In this document: positions 10,227 to 18,132 of the stretch, piece after piece
How positions within the stretch are numbered: position 1 is the first letter of the stretch
Layout: the number at the start of each line of letters is the position of its first letter
Origin: Clostridiales bacterium
GTDB lineage: Bacteria > Bacillota > Clostridia > Oscillospirales > Oscillospiraceae
Length of the DNA stretch: 33,783 bases
Assembly: GCA_029008095.1 (NCBI GenBank)
Contig: JAQXJB010000015.1
Location: 1 to 33,783 of the forward strand
Direction: 5' to 3'
Translations under genes and position numbers: made by a program
The notes under the pieces: generated by a model
What the model was told of the DNA's origin: nothing
The model's input: the letters and a program-made list of their open reading frames with translations, nothing else
Databases searched by the model: none

Positions 10227-11045
10227 ATGGTACGGAAAACCGTGCTGCCGCTGCTTCTGGCAGTCCTGCTGCTCACGCAGGCTCCTACGGCTCAGGCAGC
10301 GGGGGTGATCGTATATATCGACGGGCAGCGGCTCTCCGGCGCGTATCTGGCAAACGATACCACCATGGTGCCCCTGCGCAGCTTCTGCGCCGCCCTTTCT
10401 CCGGGCTGCACCGTGAGCTGGGACAGCGCCTCCCGCACCGCCTATGTCAACGCCAAAGGACTGAGCATCACCGCGGAATGCGGCAGCGAATATATCACCG
10501 CCAACGGGCGGTATCTATATGTGGGACAGAACAGCTATATAAGCGGCTCGGGCGTTTTCATGCTTCCGGTACGCGCTTTGGCAAAAGCCTTTGACGCGAA
10601 GGTAAGCTGGGACCCCGCTTCCTTCAGCGCGTCGGTCAGCTCCGGCAGCGGGGCGATAAAGAGCGGCGACGCCTTTTACGACCCGGACGCGGTGTTCTGG
10701 CTCTCCCGCATAATCAGCGCCGAGGCTCGGGGCGAAAGCCTTCAGGGTCAGATAGCCGTGGGCAATGTGGTGATGAACCGTGTGAATTCTCCCAATTACC
10801 CGGACAGCATCTACGGCGTGATATTCGACGACAACGGCGGCGTGCAGTTCACCCCCGTGGCGAACGGAACGGTATACGACGCCCCCACAAAGCTTGCGGT
10901 CATCGCCGCGAAGCTGGTTCTTGACGGAGCCGACGTAGTAGGCGGCTGCATGTATTTTCTGAACGAGGCTCTTGCGACAAGCTTCTGGATCGTGGAAAAC
11001 TGCAGCTACGTTATGACAATAGGCAATCACAGCTTTTACGCATGA
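10227..11045 (+). CDS. secreted SleB/CwlJ-type cell wall hydrolase with copper amine oxidase N-like domain
   Basis: This 272-residue protein starts with a signal peptide (MVRKTVLPLLLAVLLLTQAPTAQAA). A domain of the copper-amine-oxidase N / stalk type follows at about 25-135 (VYIDGQRLSGAYL, TMVPLRSFCAAL, FMLPVRALAKAFDAKVSWD). The C-terminal 130 residues are a hydrolase_2 (SleB/CwlJ) domain with WLSRIISAEARGESLQGQIAVGNVVMNR. The Glu in SAEARGE is the expected catalytic acid of this peptidoglycan lytic family. It should act outside the cell on peptidoglycan, for instance in spore cortex or wall turnover. The start is the ATG at 10227, seven bases after GAGGAGG; an earlier TTG in frame lies within that site and is rejected. 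It is a single-gene unit closed by a strong terminator. Confidence 0.9.
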   Translation: MVRKTVLPLLLAVLLLTQAPTAQAAGVIVYIDGQRLSGAYLANDTTMVPLRSFCAALSPGCTVSWDSASRTAYVNAKGLSITAECGSEYITANGRYLYVGQNSYISGSGVFMLPVRALAKAFDAKVSWDPASFSASVSSGSGAIKSGDAFYDPDAVFWLSRIISAEARGESLQGQIAVGNVVMNRVNSPNYPDSIYGVIFDDNGGVQFTPVANGTVYDAPTKLAVIAAKLVLDGADVVGGCMYFLNEALATSFWIVENCSYVMTIGNHSFYA

Positions 11046-11047
11046 GT

Positions 11048-11075
11048 AAAGCCCGGACGCGCGTCCGGGCTTTAT
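11048..11075. terminator. intrinsic terminator after the SleB-type gene
   Basis: AAAGCCCGGACGC (11048-11060) and GCGTCCGGGCTTT (11061-11073) form a perfect palindrome followed by TTTATTATT. A-rich flanks also allow it to act on the - strand at the end of the ABC fusion gene, whose stop is at 11102. Confidence 0.88.
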
Positions 11076-11101
11076 TATTCAGCAATATCGATTTCCGTGT
11101 C

Positions 11102-13747
11102 CTATTCCACCAAGCCGTATTTCACCTTGATGCGGTCAAGCTTTTCGAGCATGGGTTCTCCGATGAACCAAATGGTGAGCACCGTGGCGCAGGCATGGAC
11201 GAGATCCACCGGGAAGCCGGAGATATAATAGGTAAGGATGAGCTTCCAATTCACCTCGTTGGCCCATATCAGCGCGGATGCGGGATTCATGATGCCGCCG
11301 TAGATGATGACGGTGGCCAGCGCGCCGAAGATGCACATGGAAACGCGGCTGCGGCGCAGCAGCCCCTTACGGAAGAGCACCCCGGCCAGGAAGCCGATGA
11401 TGCCCATAGCGAACATCTGCCACGGTGTCCAGGGGCCTTGCCCGAAGAGCACGTTGGAGACAAGCATGGTCATCGCGCCCACGAGGAAGCCTGTCTCACC
11501 GCCGAAGGCAATGCCGGCAATGATAACAAGGCCGAGAACTGGCTTGAAGTTGGGCAGCATGAAGAAGGCCGCGCGCCCCGCCACGCCGATGGCGCAGAGG
11601 ACGGCGATTATCACCAGCTCTCGAGCCTGGGGCTTGCGTCCCTCAAAGACCAGAGCGAAGGGCAGCATGGTCTCCAGGAGGATAAGCAGAGCGATGAAAT
11701 AATACTTACGCCCCCCGAAAAACACCGCACCCACGAAAATGGTTATGGGTATCAGCAGCAATATCATCACCGCTGCCGCAATGGTGCGCTTGGAAAGTCT
11801 GCGTTCCCCGCGAGCCACCTGAATGGGATAGTCCGGGCGCTTGCTGCGCCGGGTCACGGCGGCGGCAAGAACAAAAAGGGAGACGATAAACGCGATATAT
11901 ACCGGCATCTGCTCCATCGCCATCCCGCTTATTCCCGAGGATGTGATCAGAGCGGAAAGATCCGTTATGCCGATAGCTTTTATAAAGCTGACTATGGCCA
12001 CCAGGCCGGCCACAGCGGCAAGTATTTTGCGCCAGGCGGGCAGCTTGGCGGGCTTTGCCGCCGCGCTGTCCGCGGCAGGCTCAGGCAGAGGCGGGATATC
12101 CTCGTCTATCACAGGCTCGGGCGGCACATCGCCGCCGCAGGAGGCGATAAGTTCCGCCGCGGTAACGGCCTCGGGCAGAAAGCCGCGGGCCATGCGGTTG
12201 ACGGAGGTGGTATAGAAATTATTGCCGGAAAAGAACTCCCGGGGCGTCCCCTCGGTGACGATGCCGCCGTCGAAGAAAAGAGCGCAGCGGTCGGCGTATT
12301 CGGCGCAGAACTCCACATCGTGGCTGACCATGAATACGGTCACGCCCCTGCGGAGCAGGGTTTTTATGATTACGGCGAATATCTGCTTGAACTCCGCGTC
12401 CAGACCCTTGGTGGGCTCGTCCATGAGCAGTATCTCAGGGTCAAGGAGCAGCACCTTCGCCAGCGCGGCGCGCTGCTGCTCGCCGCCGGAAAGGTCATAG
12501 GGATGGCGGTCAAGAAGCTCCTCCAAACGGCAGAGCTTCACGATATGAGCCACCTTGCTCTCCCGCTCTTCATCGGACAGCTTCCTGCCCCTCAATATCT
12601 CAAACAGATCCTCCCGGACAGTCTTTTTCACAAAAAGCGCCTGAGGATTCTGGGGCAGAACGCCAATGCTGCCGTTGGTATGCACCTCGCCCCGGTAGGC
12701 CTTGCGCAGGCCGCCGAGGACGGAAAGGGTCGTGGTCTTGCCGGTTCCGTTGCCGCCGAGGATGGCGATGAACTCGCCCTTCTTCACGGTAAGGGAAAGA
12801 CCCTTCACCACATCCGGCAGATCCTTCTCGTAGCGGAACCAGATATCGTCCAGCACGATGGCGTTCTCCGCCGAGCGGACGGCGGGCGCCGCCGGCGGCA
12901 CCGGGGCAAGCTCATGCATTTTGGCATATCCGCTAAGCCAGTCGCGGCCATCCCGGACGGTTATCGGGCAGGGCGCGTCGTTCTTCACAGCGGCCCAGAC
13001 GCGCATGGCGGCAGGCATGGCAAGGAACATGGAATGCCCCGCTCCCTTGAGCATGGCTCCCACCTCTCCGGGGCTGCCGTCGGCTATAAGGCTGCCTTTA
13101 TCCATCACCAGCACCCGGTCGGAGAGAGGAAATACGTCCTCCAGACGGTGCTCCGTCATGATTATCGTCGTGCCCAGCTCCCGGTTTATCTTGCCCACGG
13201 TGGCGATAAAATCCGAGGCGGCGATAGGATCGAGCTGGCTGGTTGGCTCATCGAGAATGAGCACAGAGGGCTGCATGGCCATGATGGAGGCCAGGTTCAG
13301 AAGCTGCTTCTGACCACCGGAAAGCTCGGTGACGTTCTTATAAAACCAGGTCTGGATGCCGAAAAAGCTGGCCATTTCCGCCACGCGGCCACGTATCGTG
13401 GCCGTATCGAAGCCAAGACTTTCAAGACCGAAGGCCAGCTCGTGCCAGACCTTATCGGTGACGATCTGATTTTCCGGGCTCTGCTGAACAAAGCCGATTC
13501 GGGCACTCTGCTCCCGCTGGTCAACGCTGTCCAGTGGGCGTCCCTCGAAGAGTATCTCGCCCGAGCGTACACCGTGGGGCGCGAGGACGGTCTTGAGCTG
13601 GCGCAGCAGAGTGGATTTTCCGCAGCCGGAGGGGCCGCAAAGGGTAACGAACTGTCCGGGTTCGACGGTAAAGCTGACGTTCTGCAGTGTCTCGCGGCCC
13701 TGCTCGGGATAATAAAACGTCAGGTCTCGGATCTCAAACGTTTCCAT
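11102..13747 (-). CDS. ECF transporter fusion: two EcfA ATPase domains plus S-component-like membrane domain
   Basis: This 881-residue protein joins three parts usually found as separate ECF subunits. ATPase 1 (about 1-230) has Walker A GPSGCGKST (38-46), signature LSGGQ (142-146), Walker B VLILDEP and the EcfA-type Q-loop QQSPENQIVTD. ATPase 2 (about 296-520) has GGNGTGKTT, LSGGE, LLMDEP and VSHD. A Pro/Ala/Glu linker leads to a multi-helix membrane domain (about 570-881) with FGQGPWTPWQMFAMGIIGFLAG, typical of substrate-binding S components. ECF systems import vitamins or metals using ATP. The gene overlaps the 3' end of ecfT by 28 bases and lies behind a cobalamin riboswitch, so the substrate is probably cobalamin, a precursor or cobalt. 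Substrate choice is inference. Confidence 0.9.
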   Translation of the reverse strand: METFEIRDLTFYYPEQGRETLQNVSFTVEPGQFVTLCGPSGCGKSTLLRQLKTVLAPHGVRSGEILFEGRPLDSVDQREQSARIGFVQQSPENQIVTDKVWHELAFGLESLGFDTATIRGRVAEMASFFGIQTWFYKNVTELSGGQKQLLNLASIMAMQPSVLILDEPTSQLDPIAASDFIATVGKINRELGTTIIMTEHRLEDVFPLSDRVLVMDKGSLIADGSPGEVGAMLKGAGHSMFLAMPAAMRVWAAVKNDAPCPITVRDGRDWLSGYAKMHELAPVPPAAPAVRSAENAIVLDDIWFRYEKDLPDVVKGLSLTVKKGEFIAILGGNGTGKTTTLSVLGGLRKAYRGEVHTNGSIGVLPQNPQALFVKKTVREDLFEILRGRKLSDEERESKVAHIVKLCRLEELLDRHPYDLSGGEQQRAALAKVLLLDPEILLMDEPTKGLDAEFKQIFAVIIKTLLRRGVTVFMVSHDVEFCAEYADRCALFFDGGIVTEGTPREFFSGNNFYTTSVNRMARGFLPEAVTAAELIASCGGDVPPEPVIDEDIPPLPEPAADSAAAKPAKLPAWRKILAAVAGLVAIVSFIKAIGITDLSALITSSGISGMAMEQMPVYIAFIVSLFVLAAAVTRRSKRPDYPIQVARGERRLSKRTIAAAVMILLLIPITIFVGAVFFGGRKYYFIALLILLETMLPFALVFEGRKPQARELVIIAVLCAIGVAGRAAFFMLPNFKPVLGLVIIAGIAFGGETGFLVGAMTMLVSNVLFGQGPWTPWQMFAMGIIGFLAGVLFRKGLLRRSRVSMCIFGALATVIIYGGIMNPASALIWANEVNWKLILTYYISGFPVDLVHACATVLTIWFIGEPMLEKLDRIKVKYGLVE

Positions 13748-14616
13748 TCACGGTCCTCCTTTACATTCAGAATAACAGGCGTCAGGCAGAGCGCCAGATA
13801 GACCAGCACGAAGCTGAGGGTGAAGGGATTGAGCTCCACGCCCTTCATGGTGGGATAATAGCGGAATCGGGTAAACCCGGCTATCCAGCCGGAGATGATA
13901 TAAACGCCGCAGAATACCAGCCACAGCAGAGCGGCCTTATCCCGCTTATCAAAGCGGTAAATGGAAAAGGCCGTGCGTCCCGGCAGTCCGTAGCCCCGGC
14001 TCTTCATGGAGTCGGCGGTCTCGATAGCGTTTTCAAGGCTCCAGGTTATCATAATGGAGAGTATTGTTATGCCGTTGCGGGCGCGCTGGATAATGCTTCC
14101 GCTGCCCGCGTCGCGGCCCACGCAGCGCTGAGCCTCGGAAACCACCTTTATCTGGGTTCGGAACCGCGGCACGAAGCGCAGCGTCATGGAAAGGACGAGA
14201 CTTAGCGCCGGTATCACGCGCCCGAAGAGGTAAACGAATTTATCCGAGGTTATGACCTCGTTGAAGCAGGAGAACCAGCTTACCACCGCCGCCAGCATCA
14301 CCGCCGCTGCAAGGCCATAGGTCATGCTCTCCAGCGTGAGGGGGTTGCCCGAGGGCAGATAAGTGAGTATGGTGGCTCCCTCGTGGTTAAAGGCAGGGTT
14401 GATGATGGCCGCCATGAGCAGCATGGGCAGCATATACATCAGCGAGAAGCGCACACCCTTTTTGCCCTTGAGGTATACCGTGTAGGTGATGGACGCCGCC
14501 AGCGAGACGCAAAGGAAGGCTGGGTGCATAAAGCACATGGAAAAGACCAGCACCAGAGCAAAATACAGAAAGTTTATCAAAGGATGATAGGAGGAAAAGG
14601 TATCTCGATTTTGCAT
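13720..14616 (-). CDS. ecfT: energy-coupling factor transporter transmembrane protein EcfT
   Basis: EcfT is the scaffold membrane subunit that links the ECF ATPases to the substrate-binding S component. The 298-residue protein has several hydrophobic helices, including NFLYFALVLVFSMCFMHPAFL near the start and LNPFTLSFVLVYLALCLTPV near the end. The coupling region contains MSLENAIETADSMKSRGYG-like sequence (visible as ENAIETADSMKSRGYGLPGR), whose Ala/Ser-Arg-Gly pattern contacts the ATPase grooves. The ATG at 14616 has a weak GGTGA site. It is the first gene behind the riboswitch, and its stop lies inside the start of the fused ATPase gene, so the two are translationally coupled. Confidence 0.92.
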   Translation of the reverse strand: MQNRDTFSSYHPLINFLYFALVLVFSMCFMHPAFLCVSLAASITYTVYLKGKKGVRFSLMYMLPMLLMAAIINPAFNHEGATILTYLPSGNPLTLESMTYGLAAAVMLAAVVSWFSCFNEVITSDKFVYLFGRVIPALSLVLSMTLRFVPRFRTQIKVVSEAQRCVGRDAGSGSIIQRARNGITILSIMITWSLENAIETADSMKSRGYGLPGRTAFSIYRFDKRDKAALLWLVFCGVYIISGWIAGFTRFRYYPTMKGVELNPFTLSFVLVYLALCLTPVILNVKEDREWKRLRSET

Positions 14617-14634
14617 TTCACCATTCCGTTCCGT

Positions 14635-14670
14635 AAAAATAAAAAGCCGCAGCCGCTGAGCGACTGCAGC
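14635..14670 (-). terminator. intrinsic terminator between riboswitch and ecfT
   Basis: On the - strand GCTGCAGTCGC pairs with GCGGCTGCGGC (two G-U pairs) and is followed by TTTTTATTTTT. Lying between the B12 box and the ecfT start, it is the likely off-state expression platform of the cobalamin riboswitch. Confidence 0.85.
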
Positions 14671-14699
14671 CGGTTTTCCCGCATGAATTCATAGAGGCT

Positions 14700-14930
14700 C
14701 CGGCATTCCCAAAGTCTCACTCACCCCCGGCATAGGTCTTCTGGCTCATGCGCTCCCGCCGATAGAACGGCCGCGACAGTCTCCCCGCCTTCTCAGGCTT
14801 CCCCAATGACCGGCTCACGCCACGGAAGACAGTCTCGCGCACATACAGCTGCGGTATCAGCTCCGGCATCTCACCGGATTTCCTCATCCGCCCCTCTGGC
14901 ATCAGCCAGACAGACGGACACACCGAGACA
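14700..14930 (-). ncRNA. cobalamin (adenosylcobalamin-type) riboswitch
   Basis: The - strand RNA carries the conserved cobalamin core in order: GGAAATCCGGTG, then GATGCCGGAGCTG and CCGCAGCTGTATG. After a variable stem region comes the B12 box GAGCCAGAAGACCTATGCC at about 14732-14750. A terminator stem follows before ecfT. With cobalamin bound, the switch should turn the ECF transport operon off. Edges are approximate. A 68-residue open frame across this segment is not a gene. Confidence 0.93.
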
Positions 14931-14942
14931 TATTCTCAGTAG

Positions 14943-14971
14943 ATATTATCACAGAGGAAGCCTATATTCAA
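14943..14971 (-). promoter_or_regulatory. promoter of the cobalamin riboswitch / ecfT operon
   Basis: On the - strand TTGAAT (14966-14971) and TAATAT (14943-14948) are separated by 17 bases, just upstream of the riboswitch aptamer. Confidence 0.75.
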
Positions 14972-15045
14972 GCGGTTTGTGATTTTTTTGAGGATTTTTG
15001 CTCACTCCCGCGCCGGGCGGAGCATAAAATGTCGGGAGGTGATTC

Positions 15046-15140
15046 GTGTGAAGGATCACACTATCTTATGAAAAGCCCATCTGCTCGCCGCTTTGCGGCA
15101 ACCGCAGATGATGGCAAAAATCCCCCGTTTCGCCGGGGGA
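15046..15140 (+). other. run of three hairpins upstream of the superoxide dismutase gene
   Basis: Successive stems can form: GTGTGA-AGGA-TCACAC (15046-15061); CATCTGC (15078-15084) with GCAGATG (15104-15110) enclosing GCCGC-TTT-GCGGC; and TCCCCCG (15121-15127) with CGGGGGA (15134-15140). The last has a T-run on the - strand, so it would terminate - strand transcription. No gene is seen between 14972 and 15190; the hairpins may be a structured leader. I do not match it to a known RNA family. Confidence 0.45.
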
Positions 15141-15190
15141 TCATTTCGTTTCAATTTATGTCGCTCATAACGGCGGAACGGAGGATCTTT

Positions 15191-15652
15191 ATGCTCAACT
15201 TTCCCTGGCCCGACGCGGCGGCACATCTGATGGGCGGCAATGACGCCCCGGAGCTCCGCGGCGTGGCAAAATTCTATCAGAAGCCAAACGGCGTTCTGAT
15301 ATCCGTACATGTCTGCGGGCTGCCGGACCGGGACGGCTCCGGCTTTTTCGCCTTCCACATCCACGAGGGCAGCGGCTGCGGCGGCGAGAATTTCTCTGAG
15401 ACCGGCTCCCACTACAACCCTCTCGGCGAGCCTCATCCGAACCACGCCGGAGACCTGCCGCCGCTGCTTTCCTGCCGGGGTGAAGCCTTTGCAAGCTTTA
15501 TGACAGGCCGCTTCCGGCTGAAGGAGGTCATTGGCCGCACCCTTGTTATCCACGGAGGCCCCGACGATTTCCACACTCAGCCCGCCGGCAACGCGGGCAC
15601 CAAAATAGCCTGCGGCGTCATACGGAGCACCCGATGTGCGAACTGCAGATAG
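15191..15652 (+). CDS. sodC: Cu/Zn superoxide dismutase-like protein
   Basis: This 153-residue protein has the Cu/Zn SOD fold, which dismutates superoxide to oxygen and peroxide. The metal ligands are visible: FAFHIHEGSGCG supplies two copper histidines, SHYNPLGEPHPNHAGDLPPL supplies the bridging and zinc histidines and the aspartate, and VIHGGPDDF supplies the last copper histidine. The closing GNAGTKIACGVI has Lys where animal SOD1 has its active-site Arg. There is no signal peptide, so it would be cytoplasmic unless exported otherwise. The start at 15191 follows GGAGG by six bases; longer in-frame starts at 15029 and 15068 lack a ribosome binding site and run through the hairpin region. 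It stands alone. Confidence 0.85.
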   Translation: MLNFPWPDAAAHLMGGNDAPELRGVAKFYQKPNGVLISVHVCGLPDRDGSGFFAFHIHEGSGCGGENFSETGSHYNPLGEPHPNHAGDLPPLLSCRGEAFASFMTGRFRLKEVIGRTLVIHGGPDDFHTQPAGNAGTKIACGVIRSTRCANCR

Positions 15653-15678
15653 CCGCCAAGTTAAGCGGCTTCCCTTTT

Positions 15679-15716
15679 ACGCGCAGGAGCCGTAACGGAC
15701 GGCGGCTCCTGCGCGT
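15679..15716. terminator. 14-bp stem-loop after the superoxide dismutase gene
   Basis: ACGCGCAGGAGCCG (15679-15692) and CGGCTCCTGCGCGT (15703-15716) form a perfect stem around a 10-base loop. There is no T-run on either side, so it may be a poor intrinsic terminator or an mRNA-stabilising hairpin. Confidence 0.5.
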
Positions 15717-15781
15717 CATGCATCCCCAAACTCTTTCCGAACCACTATCAAATGCCGGCGGCATGTGTTATTATAATAATA

Positions 15782-15798
15782 TATAAAATTGACACATT
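15782..15798 (+). promoter_or_regulatory. 17-bp shared upstream motif, copy 1, with promoter of the kinase operon
   Basis: TATAAAATTGACACATT, identical to 19134-19150 and 26705-26721. A -10 box TACAAT lies at 15839-15844 with no good -35 box, and the ATG follows at 15866. The motif centre is about 61 bases before the inferred transcription start, the place of a class I activator site. Confidence 0.65.
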
Positions 15799-15865
15799 CC
15801 GCTTGAATATCCGCCTATTCCACGGCAATCGGATGGGTTACAATGTACAAAAGGGGGGGAAGCTT

Positions 15866-17170
15866 ATGCTGCGAATGGAGATAGCGCTGTTTCTGGTTCT
15901 GGCCTTTGTGGCGTATATCTATTTTTCGGCTGAGAAGAAATACACGAAGCTGCACCGCACGTTTTCCGTGATGCTGGTCGTCGTTTTAATTCATCTGATT
16001 TTCGACGGCGTTACGGTCTATACGGTGAATCATCTGGAAACCGTGCCACCGCTTCTGAACGAGATCGCTCACCGCATTTTCATCGGAACGATGATATTTG
16101 TATCCTTCCTGTTTTATCAGTACATCGCCATTCTGATAGAAGAGGAGACCGGCAAGACCTTCCGTCTTGACCCGGCTGCCAGAGTCTATCTGCTGATTGC
16201 GGAGCTGGGGGACATGTTTCTCCCTATTCACTACGCGATAACACCCCAGGGCAACTATTCCGACGGAATTCATGTTACCTTCTGCTATATCAGCGTCGCC
16301 TTTTATTTTCTTCTTGGAACCGGCCTGCTGCTTGCAAACTGGAACAAGATCCAGAAGAAGGAAAAAATGGCCATAGGAATCGTGTCGCTGGTCGAGCTGA
16401 TCGTGACCACTCTTCAGGGCATCAATCACACCTGGCTCATCAGCGGCATGGGCATCACGCTTATTACCCTCGCCTTCTATCTGATACTGGAAAACCCCGA
16501 TATTCTCCGGGCGGAGCTGACAGAGCAGAAAATGTCCATGCTGTACTTAAAGAGCCAGGTCAACCCCCATTTCCTCTATAACACCCTGGACACCATCCGC
16601 ATTCAGGCGCAGCTCAACGGAGATAAAAAGGTGGCGGAGCTTCTCATGCGTCTGGTGGATTTTTTCCGGCTCAGCGTCAAGGTGGACAGACCTATGGTTG
16701 ATCTGGACGACGAGATGGAGCTGCTGGAGGCTTATATGGAGCTGATGTGCTACCGTTATCCGGAATTGAACTGCGAATATGACATCGACCCGGACTTAGG
16801 CGGCGCTCAGGTACCCAATTTCATATTGCAGCCCATCGTGGAAAACAGCCTGCTCCACGGCCTTAAAAACAAGGGCTACCGGGGCGAGGTGCACATTTCT
16901 GCCCAGAAAACAAACGACGGACACATGGAGATCCGTATCCGGGATACCGGCAGCGGCTTTGACGAGGGCAAGAAAGCGGCAATCGACGAAATGCTGCGCG
17001 ACTACGCAAATCAGGCGCCCAAGCTCACGGGCAACAGCATTGGAATTCTCAATGTTCAGAAACGAATCAAGCTGCTCTGCGGCCGGGAGTTCGGACTGTG
17101 GTATACGGAAAACGAGGAGGGCGGCGTGACGGCTCATATCCTGCTGCCCCTGGAGGAGGAAGCGAAATGA
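15866..17170 (+). CDS. LytS/YesM-type sensor histidine kinase with multi-helix membrane sensor
   Basis: This 434-residue protein has about six to seven membrane helices over residues 1-210, including the distinctive segment FDGVTVYTVNHLETVPPL at about 47-63. A short linker (ENPDILRAELTEQ) leads to a His_kinase domain with QVNPHFLYNTLDTI (phospho-acceptor His235). The ATPase half has PIVENSLLHG (N-box Asn327) and DTGSGF (360-365). It should sense a signal in or at the membrane and phosphorylate the adjacent AraC-type regulator. The start at 15866 follows AGGGGGGGAA; an in-frame ATG at 15752 would read through the promoter motif and is rejected. Its stop overlaps the regulator start (ATGA). The HD-GYP protein at 27462 has the same sensor region. 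Confidence 0.92.
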   Translation: MLRMEIALFLVLAFVAYIYFSAEKKYTKLHRTFSVMLVVVLIHLIFDGVTVYTVNHLETVPPLLNEIAHRIFIGTMIFVSFLFYQYIAILIEEETGKTFRLDPAARVYLLIAELGDMFLPIHYAITPQGNYSDGIHVTFCYISVAFYFLLGTGLLLANWNKIQKKEKMAIGIVSLVELIVTTLQGINHTWLISGMGITLITLAFYLILENPDILRAELTEQKMSMLYLKSQVNPHFLYNTLDTIRIQAQLNGDKKVAELLMRLVDFFRLSVKVDRPMVDLDDEMELLEAYMELMCYRYPELNCEYDIDPDLGGAQVPNFILQPIVENSLLHGLKNKGYRGEVHISAQKTNDGHMEIRIRDTGSGFDEGKKAAIDEMLRDYANQAPKLTGNSIGILNVQKRIKLLCGREFGLWYTENEEGGVTAHILLPLEEEAK

Positions 17171-17922
17171 AGAAGCTGCGCGTACTTTTGGTGGATGACG
17201 AGATCATGATACGGGAGGGCTTCAAGCGGCTCTTTGACTGGGAGGCTCATGACTGCGAGGTCGTGGGCGAAGCAGCCGACGGCATGGAGGCGCTTGCCCA
17301 AATCGACTCTCTCAGGCCGGATATTGCCATTATGGACATCAACATCCCCATCATGAACGGTCTCAAGGTCATCCAGCTCAGCCGCATCAAGCATCCGGAC
17401 ACCGCCTTTGTCATTGTGTCCGGCTACGATGATTTCTCCTATTGCCGGGAGGCTCTGCGGCTTCAGATCACAGACTATATCCTCAAGCCCGTGAACTACG
17501 AGGAATTCGGCGGCTGCATCGATAATCTGAAGATAGCGCTGTTTCAGCGGCAGTCCTTCAAGGACGAGGAACAGCAGGAGGAACGCCCCATCAACGGTAT
17601 CACCCGCTATCTGCAGGAGCATCTGGCGGAGGATATCAGTCTTTCCGTGCTTGCGGATGAATTCCACCTCAGCGCCCAATATATCAGCCAGCTTTTTAAA
17701 AACGAGATAGGCGTGAATTTTCTGGCCTACCTTACCAATATCCGCATGGAAAAAGCGAAAAAGCTGCTGCTCTCCACCTCCCTCTCCATTGCGGAGGTGT
17801 CGGAGCAGTCGGGCTACGGAGACTACCGGGTGTTCACCAAGGTATTCAAGAAGTCCGAGGGCATAACCCCCTCCCAGTACCGCCGGGATTTTCTGGATGA
17901 CGTGGGAAAGAGCAAAGAGTAA
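17167..17922 (+). CDS. AraC-type response regulator
   Basis: This 251-residue cytoplasmic regulator has a receiver domain (1-120) with Asp10/Asp11, phospho-acceptor Asp57 (IAIMDINIPIMNG) and the switch lysine in YILKPVN. A C-terminal AraC double helix-turn-helix covers about 150-245 (ISLSVLADEFHLSAQYISQL, SIAEVSEQSGYGDYRVFTKV, ending GITPSQYRR). Paired with the upstream kinase, it is a YesMN-like two-component system. The pair is coupled by an ATGA overlap. AraC domains bind asymmetric sites of about 17-20 bp, which fits the shared motif TATAAAATTGACACATT found upstream of this operon and two others. That link is inference. Chemical signal and targets are unknown. Confidence 0.93.
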   Translation: MKKLRVLLVDDEIMIREGFKRLFDWEAHDCEVVGEAADGMEALAQIDSLRPDIAIMDINIPIMNGLKVIQLSRIKHPDTAFVIVSGYDDFSYCREALRLQITDYILKPVNYEEFGGCIDNLKIALFQRQSFKDEEQQEERPINGITRYLQEHLAEDISLSVLADEFHLSAQYISQLFKNEIGVNFLAYLTNIRMEKAKKLLLSTSLSIAEVSEQSGYGDYRVFTKVFKKSEGITPSQYRRDFLDDVGKSKE

Positions 17923-17951
17923 ATTTGCCATGCTGAAAAAGGGGTGTAAAA

Positions 17952-18119
17952 ATGCAGCAGAATACTTGTCCGTGCAAGAGAATGAATTGTCCCAGACACG
18001 GTGACTGCGCCGCCTGCCGGGAGCACCATCACACATCGGGGCGCAAGCCGCTGACCCGCTGCGAAAAGCTTGAGCGCAAATCCGAAAAACACGCCCGTAA
18101 GCAACAGGAATTTGAATGA
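17952..18119 (+). CDS. 55-aa Cys/His-rich small protein
   Basis: An ATG at 17952 opens a 55-residue frame beginning MQQNTCPCKRMNCPRHGDC. It continues AACREHHHTSGRKPLTRCEK and ends in a charged Lys/Glu/Gln tail. Six cysteines and four histidines cluster in the first 42 residues in a CxCxxxxCxxHxxCxxC pattern that would suit zinc or iron binding. I recall similar short proteins annotated as hypothetical in Clostridia but know no function. It sits 29 bases after the AraC-type regulator and 13 bases before the oxidoreductase, in the same direction, so it is very likely in the same operon. The ribosome binding site is weak (AAGGGGTG). Confidence 0.75.
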   Translation: MQQNTCPCKRMNCPRHGDCAACREHHHTSGRKPLTRCEKLERKSEKHARKQQEFE

Positions 18120-18132
18120 GAGGTTTGACAGA

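Noticed and set aside
11042-13801. 919-aa open frame on the + strand opposite the ECF fusion gene
   Set aside because: The - strand protein has complete ATPase motifs; the antisense product is His/Gly/Glu-rich with no domain pattern.
14717-14923. 68-aa frame on the - strand (MCPSVWLMPEGRM...)
   Set aside because: It lies wholly within the cobalamin riboswitch and its sequence is explained by conserved RNA elements.
15056-15574. 172-aa frame on the - strand opposite the superoxide dismutase gene
   Set aside because: The + strand has the metal-binding motifs and a clear ribosome binding site; this frame has neither.
15789-15817. TTGACA in the 17-bp motif read as a sigma-A -35 box
   Set aside because: Copies 1 and 2 have no acceptable -10 at 16-18 bases and copy 3 only a poor TATCTA. 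The consistent -10-like hexamers are 50-51 bases away in all three copies, so an upstream activator site fits better.
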